64,000 nt of DNA, taken from NCBI RefSeq assembly GCF_016545825.1, contig NC_052619.1:54176933-54240932 (forward strand), written 5' to 3'. Within the stretch, counting starts at the first letter, position 1; the number at the start of each line of letters is the position of its first letter. This stretch comes from Eucalyptus grandis. Its lineage: Eukaryota; Streptophyta; Magnoliopsida; Myrtales; Myrtaceae. The translations under genes were made by a program, and so were the position numbers. The notes beneath the pieces were generated by a model. It saw nothing but the letters and a program-made list of their open reading frames with translations. It was not told where the DNA came from and ran no database searches. Shown here piece by piece: positions 22,420 through 32,642 of this stretch.

Positions 22420-24825
22420 AATGTTAATAAAGTAAAGTTCAACTTCCACTTTTTAGTTCTGTTGGTCCACCCTTTTCCCCCTTTTTGTCAACAATAAAAA
22501 AGATACTAGATGAAGCATAATATTATAAGCAAACCACAGTACAAAAGTTAGTCCAACAAGTTCAAAAACTATCCCAAACATTACAAGCCAAACCAAATTG
22601 CAAAACAATCAAAACTTTGAAAAAATAAAGCAAGTATAGAAAGTTATTTTAAGGATGATGGTTGATTTGGGTTAGGGGTTGGAGCAGGAGAAGAGGATCT
22701 GGCTTTTGAAGGCAGTTGGACAAGGATATAGTATTACATATTTTTCAGAGTACACTCCATGTTTGTCATTCTAGTGTCTAATGCTTCAACTTGAGTTTCG
22801 AGGAAGACATTTAAGTTCTTCAATTCTTTCTCCATTTTGTCCTTGTTCCTTCACGTTGAGTAGAGTCCTTAGGAACAACTTGTCCTCAGTATTGTCAATC
22901 ACAGTACCTCTTGAAGGGTCAACTTCTACCCCAAGTCTCATTACCATACTAATATTGTGACATCCTGAAATTTGAACCCTCTGATGGACGAGTGAAAGTG
23001 AATTTCATCAATGCATTATTGGTTGATCTCACTCAGAATTGATCACTCCTGAGATACTGACCTTGAGGGGAAAGGCTAATGAGAACAGAACTCGTGCGAC
23101 TAAAGGACTCGACACAGGAAAACGACTTGACCGTGAGACTTGCGTGAGGATGATCCTCGTAGATAGGCAGCCGATTCTAAGGACAACTAAAAGTCGATTC
23201 GCAGACAAAACATAATAGAACGACGGGTGATTCCGTTTACTGTTATCGAATCCACGAACGACCCTATGTCGATCCTCCGTAATCATATACTTTGAAATAA
23301 GAATCTATCCTCCGTAATTTCATGCAGTCAAGGACGTCCATGCGTCAAGATGTCTTGAACGTGGTTTGGCACAAGTCGGTCACGCGTGAATCCTTAAAGC
23401 CACCCGTCAGTCTGAGTTGTTACCAAAATGGCATTTGGCGAAATTGACATGGCAAGAGAATGTAGAATTGGACTTTGAATTATCGGGAATGTTCGAGACG
23501 GACTTTGGATGAAGCTACTTCAGACAGTCGACAGAGCTAGTGAAGCTGAGCAATTGAAAAAGGGATTTTTGGACCAAGGAAGCAAGCCCGTGAGGAAGTG
23601 GGCCGAGCCAAGCCAGTGTGGGCCTTAGGCCCAAGTTGGGACAGCCACCAAATGGGCCTAAGTCAAGCAAATGAGCCCATTGGGCCAAACCAACTATTCA
23701 TCTTCTAAGCCCATGGGCCAATTCTTGGTCATTTCAAGCCCATCCAATTCCCAAGCCCATTCATATTCATGGCCAAGCCCAATCCTTAGGCCCATCCACC
23801 AATTTCAGCCCAAGGTCGATGAGTAATTTGTGCAAGGTGGAAATGACCTAAATGCCCGAAAGCATGTGGATAAGGCAAAGGAAGAGAGAGAAGATGATGT
23901 CACTTTGTATGGGAATTGAAGTGGCCATTTAATGGCCTTAATGAGGTGTGACACCAGCCCTCACATCTCTCTCTCTCCCCATTCGGCCTCCAAGCGGACG
24001 AGCTCCTCTCTTCCTCGTTTTCCCTCTCCTCCGGTTTACTTGCTCACGGTGACCCTTCGGTGAATAATCGAGTCAAAAGTGGTCTTCCCGGATGAATCAG
24101 CCAACTAACCACCTATCACCATGACCGGGAGAGACATACCGTTCCAACGAGCCAAATTTCGTCCCTAACAGAGCCGCCGGCCGGCCTGGGCTCCGCCGTG
24201 AAGGAACCGGTCGCCGGTCCAGGCCCGCCCGCAGCACTTTGCACCTTTGTTTCGCGTTTTCGGCCATTTTTCTCCCATTCCGACCCTTCCTTTGCCCATC
24301 CCAACCTCCAGCAAGACCCCAAGACCCCCGGGTGTCGCCGTTGCCGGCCAAACCCTCGCCGAGCTCGCCAAGCCGTTCAACTCGGTTTCTCCTCCCGGTC
24401 AGGGCTGTTTTTCGTGTTTTCGGTGGGAGTCCGAGCTATGGTTGCTGTGTTGAGCTTGGGACCACCTTGGATCGTCGTTGTTGAGGTCCCAGTGCGTAGC
24501 CACCGTCGTCGCCGCCGCGTCGTGTCTCCGGCCCGCTTAACGGGTGAGTTTAGCTTCTAATCCTTCGATTAGTGCCTAAACTTGCTTAGGGTTGGTTTAG
24601 TTAGATTTAATTCTAGTTTAAATGATTTAATTAATTTTTATTAGTCCTAAGATAGGTGGTTAGATTAATGGCTAAAATTAGTTTAGCTTAATTTTACTTT
24701 ATTAGCTTAATGATGCTTATGTGGTTAATTAAGCATGTTTATCTTAATTGATTGGTTTCCTTAATTTAATCATTGTTTTAATGATTTCTGAATATAATTT
24801 ATTGTTTATTAAATTCTGGGAATTA

Positions 24826-24888
24826 CTGTTCATTCGACACTGTTCACGAGGTACTGTTCACCGAGTACTGTTCACGTGCACTATTCAT
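24826..24888. repeat. 14-bp tandem motif in LTR 1
   Basis: CTGTTCA recurs at 24826, 24840, 24854 and 24868, an exact 14-bp period, followed by a variant CTATTCA at 24881. Confidence 0.8.
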
Positions 24889-25091
24889 CCAGAATGCAAA
24901 AAGTGTCTAAAATTCATGTGTGTTGATTTTATGAAGTGAATGGATGTGTAAATGCATGGGCATCCGCATGAATTGAGTGATGATTTGTGTAATTGTGTGA
25001 TGATTGTGACATATAGGTGTTTTAAGAGGAAAATACCGAGCATCAGTTTACAACGCCAAAAATGTGCATAGTGGATCCATGGTAGTTATAC

Positions 25092-25370
25092 ATCACCTCG
25101 GAGAAGGCACGTGGGCTCGGTGAGTTGGTCTATCACCTGGGAGAATGCACGTGAGCTCGGTGATTAAGTATGGCATCTTAAAGAGACACGTGGGCTCGGT
25201 GACTTGATGCATCATCTTGGAGAATGCACGTGGGCTCACTGATTCAATATGGCATCTTAAAGAGACAAGTGGGCTCGGTGACCTGATGCATCATCTTGGA
25301 GAATGCACGTGGGCTCAATGAATAAGTATATCATCTTGAAGAATGCATGTAGGCTCGACGACTAGCTATT
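25092..25370. repeat. 40-bp tandem array with G-box motifs in LTR 1
   Basis: Seven units of 39-40 bp, each built around ATCATCTTGGAGAATGCACG followed by TGGGCTC. The palindrome CACGTG stands at 25108, 25148, 25187, 25227 and 25306; unit 5 has CAAGTG (25266) and unit 7 CATGTA (25346). CACGTG is the core of the plant G-box bound by bZIP and bHLH factors. Binding here is an inference. Confidence 0.8.
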
Positions 25371-25771
25371 CCATCACTGGAGAAATGTACGGTATCAATT
25401 AAGCGACCGAGGCAAGGTCAAGTTGACATTTAATTGACTGAGTCGATTGATCTATAGCTCGATCTGAATTGATGCATTAATTATATGCATGAGTGAATTA
25501 CATTATTTATGGCACACACGTATGAATTGGTAACGTACAGGGTATGGCATACCAAGTAAGGTTGTATGTGAATCGACTGTTAGTTGTTGCTTGTGGTGGG
25601 GTAGTTCTGAATAGATACCCCGAGTTGAGTTGGTGTACTAACCGGGGCTTAGGGGTGGAACTCGCTGAGATTTATATTTCACTGGTTATTGAATAACCAC
25701 TTTCAGGTTGTTAAGATGGCCCTTCCGCCCGGTGAGGTTTGGTATCCCTAAGGGCCGGATACTTGTCGTGA

Positions 25772-26083
25772 CGCACCACCGCTTCCCGGGCCGGGCCTCT
25801 TTGTACGAAGTATATAACCACCATTTGGGTGGATGAGGGACCGGGGCAATGGATTCCCCATAGGTTCCAGGCGTGGTTTATCCGTAATGGCGACATGCTG
25901 ATAGGTCCTTTGAGTGGTGTTGACGAGCCGCCTGTTATGAGCCCCAAGAACGTTGACTGGGATCCTATGGAGCTGGACCCTCCTGATGGTGCTGTGGAGG
26001 ATGTTGTTCCCGCTCCGCTAGGGGTCGACCCGTTTGCCTTCGGCTTCGACTCGTCGGGATCTGAGTCCTCTAGTTCTGAGTGA
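25772..26083 (+). other. Open frame in LTR 1 shared with LTR 2
   Basis: Open from 25772 to the stop at 26081-26083, downstream of an acceptor-like TTTCAG at 25701-25706. The frame has TIWVDEG, HRFQAWFI and DWDPMELD and ends in a serine-rich tail. The same order appears in LTR 2 at 30904-31197. It lacks a good ATG of its own, so it may be the 3' exon of a spliced transcript, or a relic. No known domain. Confidence 0.45.
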
Positions 26084-26445
26084 CTTTAGTGCTAAACCCG
26101 AGGGTTCTTTTTGGTGTACAGTTGGGTTAGCCTAGACTGGTCTCTTTTTGGTCTGGCTTAAAGGATGGATCGGCCCTCTGTTGGGCTTGAAAATCGGAAA
26201 CGATCCTTCGTAGGCTAATCCAATATGAAAATGTATACAAATAAGAGTACGCATTGTGTTTCTGCTGTTCATCTCACTATCCCTATGTGATTGCTTTATT
26301 GTATGTTGATGGGGAGATGATTCGTTTTTCGCTTGCGCTTAATAAAAGATTAAAATTGAATGGGTCGCCGACGAGACTTGGGAACGTCGCGAAATTCTAT
26401 TGACCATCGAGGGTTGTGCGCGTGCTCGAGGTTCGGGGCGTGACA

Positions 26446-27560
26446 AATATCCTCTTGCCTCTATTTGTCTGATTTGGAGTCCCCCTCAACACTTGCAACT
26501 CCTTTACCTTTATCTTGCACAACCGGGTCAGCAGGATCAATAATTTGCTCATCGGTTATGCCAGCAGTTCTAATAGGGATGGAAGGAAGGTCAGTAGTAG
26601 GAGCATTAGTAGCCGCAGATTCAGGAGCCATAGGAGTGTCTTCACAAATTGCTTGGGTATCTAGAAGATTAGGAAGAGCTCTAGCCATTACATTAGGTAC
26701 TTATTGACCTTCTTGAATAAAGTCAGCACCATCAGTGGCTCCTTTATCAACAAAAGCTCCTTTGTCAGTATCATCAGTGGAGTCCATGGGAATGTTTTAA
26801 GGTAAAGGTTCCATAGGATCTTTTGCATAATTAGGCTTCCCTTGAATAGATGCTATAACATGAGAGGAATCAACTTGAGCAATGCCTATATTTGAGACAA
26901 AATCCTATTCTCCAGCAATGATTTGATCTTGATTAGGTTCTCCATGCTTAATGATTTCTCAATCCTTGGTAGGTTCCTGATACTCAACAGCATTATCATC
27001 ACTCTTCTGGTTGTTAATGAGATCAACATCCACCATACTAGCCTGATCAGGTTAACTCAAGGGATCAATAGTTGGTTTGAGTCGATCTTCAGCATCATTT
27101 TGCTGTTGTTCTACAGCAATGACTTCTTCTACCTTATTAATAGCATTTCCTGTCCCTGTTTCTCCTTCGGCTTCATTTTCTTCTTCACCATTAGAATCAG
27201 GCTAGCAGGCATCAATAATATCATCCAAATCAACAATATATTCTTCTGATTTAGCCAACAATTTTGCATTAAGCCTTTGTAAGAAGGCTTGGGAGCTCTG
27301 TCTCTGTTTAGCAAGATGTCTCCTTTTAGTGGGGCGAGAAGTATGTTTTGGCACAACTTCATCCACATCCACTTGCAAAAGTTTTCCCTTCGTATTTTTC
27401 CAACCTTCAGTAATGTGCCTAAAGCTCATCTTTCGTATAATCTGCTTGTCTACCTTCAATGCTGTTGGAAGAATCGAACAAGTCAAAAATTCAAGGCTTC
27501 CTTTGACTCTAGGTTGCAATCCCATGATTCAGTTCAACCTTCGTGAACCAAAAGGTTTGG
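26446..27560 (-). pseudogene. env-like / extra region of the copia element
   Basis: Minus-strand frames, broken by several stops, encode a basic stretch (RPTKRRHLAKQRQSSQAFL near 27290-27330) followed by long acidic low-complexity segments (27200 to 26461, Asp/Glu/Pro/Ala-rich). It continues beyond solo LTR 1 at 22955-22600 with a heptad-like segment (ERIEELKCLPR). Position between pol and the 3' LTR and composition fit the env-like frame of SIRE-type copia elements; no single conserved motif proves it. Confidence 0.45.
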
Positions 27561-27949
27561 GTTTCGATTTTGGACCTAGGGGATTGGTTTCAAAAAAGAA
27601 GAAAAGATTTGATCTTTTTGCAAGAGATGAGAGGTTAAGTGAAGGGTTTTTCACAGAGGGTTCTCAGACATTTGAAGAGGAATGAAGAAGAAGGGAATTT
27701 TTTTTTTTTTTTTGGTTTTTAAAGAAGATGAAATGATGTGAATGGAAGTGTTTAAAGAAGATCTGGTTTTTGAGGAAAAAAAAAATAAAAACTGTAAAAC
27801 GGTTTTGGAAAAAATAAATCTAACAATTTGCAATAAATTAAATAAGGAAATAAATTATACATGGAATGTTTCTCAAGATATTCTTACCACAAAAAATTTT
27901 GAAATCGCAATAATTGATCTCGCTTAGCATTATCTGATGTACCCTATCT

Positions 27950-28196
27950 TAGATACTCAGAGCAAATGGGTCAATAATGCCCAATTTATCTCGAATAAAA
28001 TCAAAAACCTTTTTATCAAGAGGTTTTGTAAACATGTCGACTAAATGATTTTGAGAATCAACAAACTAAATATTTACTTCACTGTTATTGGCATGATTAT
28101 GTATGAAATGGTGCTTGATTTCTTTATGCTTGGCCTTGGAGTGTAAGATTGGATTCTTCATTAGGTTGACGACATTTGATTGTTGTATTTGAGTCT
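27950..28196 (-). pseudogene. copia pol, RNase H C-terminus
   Basis: The minus strand reads NPILHSKAKHKEIKHHFIH and then DMFTKPLDKKVFDFIRDKLG, the conserved C-terminal end of Ty1/copia RNase H. A stop interrupts NSEVNI/FVDSQN. It joins to 31536-32642 once solo LTR 2 is discounted. Confidence 0.75.
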
Positions 28197-31100
28197 TGTG
28201 ACATTCTAAAATTTGGCCCCTTATTCGGATATATTAAATGGTTGTTTCGTCAACGCGTTTATGATTATTTTACTCGGAACTGATCACTCACGAGTTAACT
28301 AATCTATTAGGTGAGGCCGTTAAGGGATATAAACATGGTAGACTAGAGAATTCGATCAGAAATCGACCGTTCAACCATAATAATTGGCAATGATCAATAC
28401 AACACCGTTATAAATTGATTAGCAAACGGATATAAGTCGATTCGATGGAAGTACGTAGTCGAATTGTGGGTGGTTCCACACGATTGCGATATTCGCGTCA
28501 AACGGCAATAAACCGATTTTCTATCGATATTATATTTAGGACATATAATTGAACCCTCATGATTTTATGACAACTGAGGGTCATCTATGATTCGGAGATG
28601 TACAAACGTGGATCGAAAATTATCGACCACGGGTCAAACGCACTAAAATTCCTAAAAGCTACCTGGTAGATTAGGTCGTACTAAAGTCGCGTTCGGTCGA
28701 TTTTAATCATGAAATTTAACTCAATTTCGGGAATCGGACGTTCGAACATGTCACGATTCATTTACTGGACGTCGTCTCATCTTTTTTGGCGAATCTTCGT
28801 CGAGTCCGAAATTTTGTGGAAAATGATTTTTGAACAAAAAGAAAATAAAAAGGAAATTCGGATGGGATGAGAATTGGGTTTTTTCTACCATAAAAATGAT
28901 TTATTTGGGGGAAATTAGAGCTATTTTGTGATTGGGTGGGCATAGGACTTTGTGGCATGAAGACTTTAGAGGTAAGGGTGATGATGGTTTAGATATTTGG
29001 CTAAGTTTGTGATTGGTTGTTCCTTTGACCTCATGGTTCTCTCTCTCTCCCATGTGCACGTTCATCCCCCTCTCTACCCATTCTCTCTTCTTCCTCATCT
29101 CTTCTCTTCTTGTGTTCCACTTCCAGCCACCCAGCTCTACATTAGCCCCCATGTCCAACTCCATAGCCCAGCCGCTCCGCCTACTCCTCACGCCCAGCTA
29201 GCAACCGCTAGTGTCCATCTCCACCGTCTGCATCCCAGTCCACAACCAACACCATCTTCTTCAGTCCAACCCCACCCCAGAATCGCATCTTCACACCGCC
29301 AACCACCACAACTAGCAGGACCACAACCGCACCTCCACAACCAGCAGCCCCTATGTCCAACAGCCGCCCATCCCACGTCCAACACCGCACACCTCCAGCA
29401 TCACCCCGTTCTGGCCACAACAGAACCCACGGCCACCACCAAGACCAGCCCAAGCCGAGCCAAGCCCCCCTTGGCCGAGAGCTTGAGGGGCCAACACAAC
29501 CACCGTCAAGCCTTCGTTCGAGCCGTGGTTTGTCTCGTGTTTTCGTCACTGTCGCCGCGAGCCTGCCACCGTTGAAAACCATGAGTTAACTCCCTAATCG
29601 TTAATTAGGCTGTTAATTACGCTTAGGGGGTGTTTATATTAGTACTAATCATAGTTAGACTATTGCTAAGGAGGATTAGCCTTAGTTAATCCTAGGTTAG
29701 TGTTAATCAAGCTTGGTTAGGTTAGTTAATCATGGTTAGGTTAAGTAATTATAGTTAGGTTAATTAATCATGATTAGTTTAGTTAATCATGTTAGTTTAA
29801 TTAAGTTGGACTAGTTTAATTAATCGTAATTTATTTAATTAATCGCAATTAGTGACGGATTAGGCATTACGTAGAATTTTACGCTCTTTTTCTTGGATGG
29901 AATTATGCGTGATTTTGATGGCTTATATGTACTATGATGTGCAATTGATTGCTCAATGGTAGTTATTATTTTTAGTATAAAACTTGGTTTTATGAGCTTT
30001 TAAATGGAAAAATGCCAGGTGTCGGTTTTGGACGCCAATTTTTATGTACTATATAAAACCATGAAGTTTTAAAATGGAATTGTACTAAGTTTGACGGTTC
30101 AATTTCAAATACGTGACCACGCACGATTATTTTTACCGGGATTTTTAATAAGAATTTTTTTTTGCCAAGTTCATTATTTGAAAACAAGGCATTTGAACGC
30201 AAAGCATGGTGTTCTTGGCTAAATATGTGCATATATGGTCACTTAATGGAACCCATCCTAATACGTTTACGCGGGACAATGCCTGATTAAGTTCGGATGC
30301 CCTCACGTCAACGGGATGCCGAGTCGGGGTTGAGGCCGGGCCAATGCTCCTTTATGGAATGCCGTCTAGTTTGGGGGTGCTAGACGTTGCCGTGTTCGAT
30401 GGGGCGGGACGATGCTTGGTTACGTCGGATAATTGCCGACTTTTGAGTTGGCCATGACCGAGGGGTCGTAATAATCGGAACATGCCTGAATGGTTGTGAT
30501 ACTTTACGCCTAATTATAGGACAAAATTGTTAGGTATGGTATGGGACGTGCCATAATGGTTTTACCTTATAATTGGGACTCATGTGAATGTTTGGAGTGT
30601 GAGAATTATGTGTTTCGGTTATTAATTACGTATGTTGTATTTATAATGACATATGTGATGTGCTAATATGTAGGGACGTGCCGAGGCGATGTGAGTTTTG
30701 TGTGACGCGTGTTTAGGACCGCATTCGAGTCAAATTTGCGTCCTAATCAGGGTTTAGGATGTTGACTAGCTGAGATTTTATCTCACCCTATCGTAGTTAA
30801 ACTTTTTCAGGTCCTTAGTATTGAGTTTCGTCCAGTCTGATTCGTGGTTCCATGGGATATGGAGATAGATAATACTTTCTACCCTATACCCAGGACCAAC
30901 TGATTCCGTGAGTTGGTTGTGACTACAACGTGGGTCAATGAGGGTTTGGGCTATGACATGGCCCACCATTTCCAGGCTTGGTATATTACGAAACTGAACA
31001 TTGATTGGGAGGGTCCCATGCATGGTTTTGATGGGCCGTGCATGGGAAGTGGGGTTGAGCAGGGCATTGACCCCATGGATATAGACATCTCGGAAGGTGT

Positions 31101-31535
31101 CATGGTAGATCCAAATACTAAGCCTGAAGGGCCCGGGCAACCGTGTTCACCTGATGACTTGCTCGACCTTTTGGCTGGACCTGGGTTTGGATATTAGAGC
31201 AGAGCTTGTAGGAGCTTGTAGTAGTAATACAGATGGTAGTTGGCCCTGACCTGGACCCTTTTGTTAGTGGTCTCGCAGGAGTTCACTTTTTGATAGACTT
31301 GTATATATGAACTCGTAGGGTTAACTTGATATATATATAAATCGCAGTTTGTGAAAAATCATTGGCATGTTTTTACTATCCTTATGTTTATTTGTTGACC
31401 GAAGGTTGATTTAATTTGTTTCCACATGTACTTAATAAAAAGATAGAAAGAATGGATCGGCGACGCATACTAGGATGTCGCAATTTTAGTCGACCATCGA
31501 GGGATGTTCGCACGCTCGGGGTTAGGGGCGTGACA
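28197..31535 (+). repeat. Solo LTR 2 (chromovirus type, 3339 bp)
   Basis: Starts TGTGACATTCTAAAATTTGG and ends GGGGCGTGACA, flanked by AGTCT (28192-28196) and AGTCC (31536-31540), a 5-bp duplication with one change. It splits the copia pol. Its 5' 1.3 kb aligns closely with the chromovirus LTRs at 34936-37748 and 42626-45582. A GC-rich leader-like zone spans about 29040-29590. Confidence 0.8.
30904..31197 (+). other. Open frame in LTR 2 shared with LTR 1
   Basis: Open from 30904 to a stop at 31195-31197. It contains TTTWVNEG, HHFQAWYI and DPMDIDISEG and ends acidic, parallel to 25772-26083. An acceptor-like TTTTTCAG lies upstream near 30804-30811. No known domain. Confidence 0.45.
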
Positions 31536-32642
31536 AGTCCTCTGCACCATAGTACTTCAATTGTTGCTTCATCCAAAGGATTTGGGTGCAACAACTGCCC
31601 AACGCAACATACTCAACTTAGCGATTGATAAAGCAACTATTGATTGCTTTTTGGAGAACCAAGATACAAGCATATTGCCTAACAACTGATAAGTTCCAGA
31701 CATGCTTTTCCTGTCAATTTTACATCCCACAAAATCAGCATCAGAATACCCAAATAACACAAATTATTATCTCTTAGGATACCAGAGTCCTAGAGAAGGG
31801 TAAGTGTTAATGTACTCGATAATTTTTTTTACTGCAAAAAGATGAGACTCCCTAGGGTTTCATTGAAATTTAGCACACATGCATACACTAAAAAGGATGT
31901 CAAGTCTTGATGCGATGAGATAAAGCAAGGAATCAATCATGCTCCTGTATAGCTTCTGATCAATTTTCTTGCCATTTTCATTTTTGTCAATCTTTAGGGA
32001 AGAAGACATGGGAGTTTCCATTTTCTTCAAATTTCCATGTGAAATTTCTTCACGAGCTGTTTGGCATATTTTTCTTGAAAAATGAACGTCCTTCCTATAT
32101 TTTCTTGATTTGAAATTCGAGGAAAAAATTAAATTTTCTCATCATGCTCATTTCAAACTTGTCTTACATTAACTTTGCAAAATTCTTATAGAGATTTTCA
32201 TTAGAATATCCAAATATAATATCATTGACATAGATTTGCACTAGTAAAATATCATTGCCTTCTTTCCTTATAAAGAGAGTAGCATCAACATTACCTTTCT
32301 CAAAACCATGCTGAATAAGGAAATTAGTCAACCTGCCATACCAAGCACGAAGGGCTTGTTTAGTTTGTACAAGGCCTTCTTTGGCTTGTACACGTGATTA
32401 GGCTTTCTTGATTCTTCAAAACCTGGAGGTTGTTCTATGAACACTTTGTTCTTGATGTATGCGTTCAAGAATGCACTTTTATGTCCATATGGAAAAGTCT
32501 GAAACCATGAAAACATGCATAAGCAAGTAAAAGTCCGATTGCTTCTAACCTTACTACTGGCATATAAGTTTTGTTGTAGTCGATAACTTCTTCTTGCGAA
32601 TAAACTTTGGTGACCAATCTTGCTTTGTTTCTTGTGACTTTT
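31536..32642 (-). pseudogene. copia pol, reverse transcriptase to RNase H
   Basis: The minus strand encodes copia RT pieces: SAFLNAYIKNKVFIEQPPGF (about 32410-32475), the catalytic region as IYVNDIIFG (about 32205-32240, with Asn where the first catalytic Asp of YVDD should be), and RNase H with GYSDADFVGC (about 31730-31755). Several stops and frameshifts are present. Inactive. Confidence 0.75.

Larger units (their letters stand above)
22956..26445 (+). repeat. Solo LTR 1 (chromovirus type, 3490 bp)
   Basis: Starts TGTGACATCCTGAAATTTG and ends GGGGCGTGACA, flanked by exact 5-bp duplications AATAT (22951-22955 and 26446-26450). The ends match those of the full chromovirus LTR at 42626-45582, so this is a solo LTR left by LTR-LTR recombination. 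It sits in the copia spacer. Inside are a GC-rich leader-like zone (about 24000-24560) ending in a donor-like ACGG|GTGAGT, a 14-bp and a 40-bp tandem array, and a short open frame near the 3' end. Confidence 0.8.
21135..32642 (-). mobile_element. Ty1/copia retrotransposon, SIRE-like, 5' half missing, interrupted by two LTRs
   Basis: Minus-strand element: partial pol (reverse transcriptase and RNase H, 32642 down to 31536 and 28196 down to about 27950), a long acidic spacer (27560-26446 and 22955-22097), a polypurine tract and the 3' LTR. A long extra region between pol and the 3' LTR is typical of SIRE/Maximus-type copia elements with an env-like frame. Two solo LTRs split it at 22956-26445 and 28197-31535. 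The 5' LTR, gag, protease and integrase are absent: the element ends abruptly at 32642 against another LTR. Confidence 0.7.

Noticed and set aside
24097..24560. Several overlapping frames on both strands
   Set aside because: They lie in the GC-rich leader zone of LTR 1; low stop density comes from base composition, and no conserved protein is seen.
25092..25370. Regularly spaced repeats resembling a CRISPR array
   Set aside because: Units are contiguous 40-bp tandem copies without unique spacers, in a plant LTR.
28997..29589. 192-codon proline/histidine-rich frame
   Set aside because: Same kind of GC-rich leader zone in LTR 2. The frame is not kept in the matching zones of the chromovirus LTRs.
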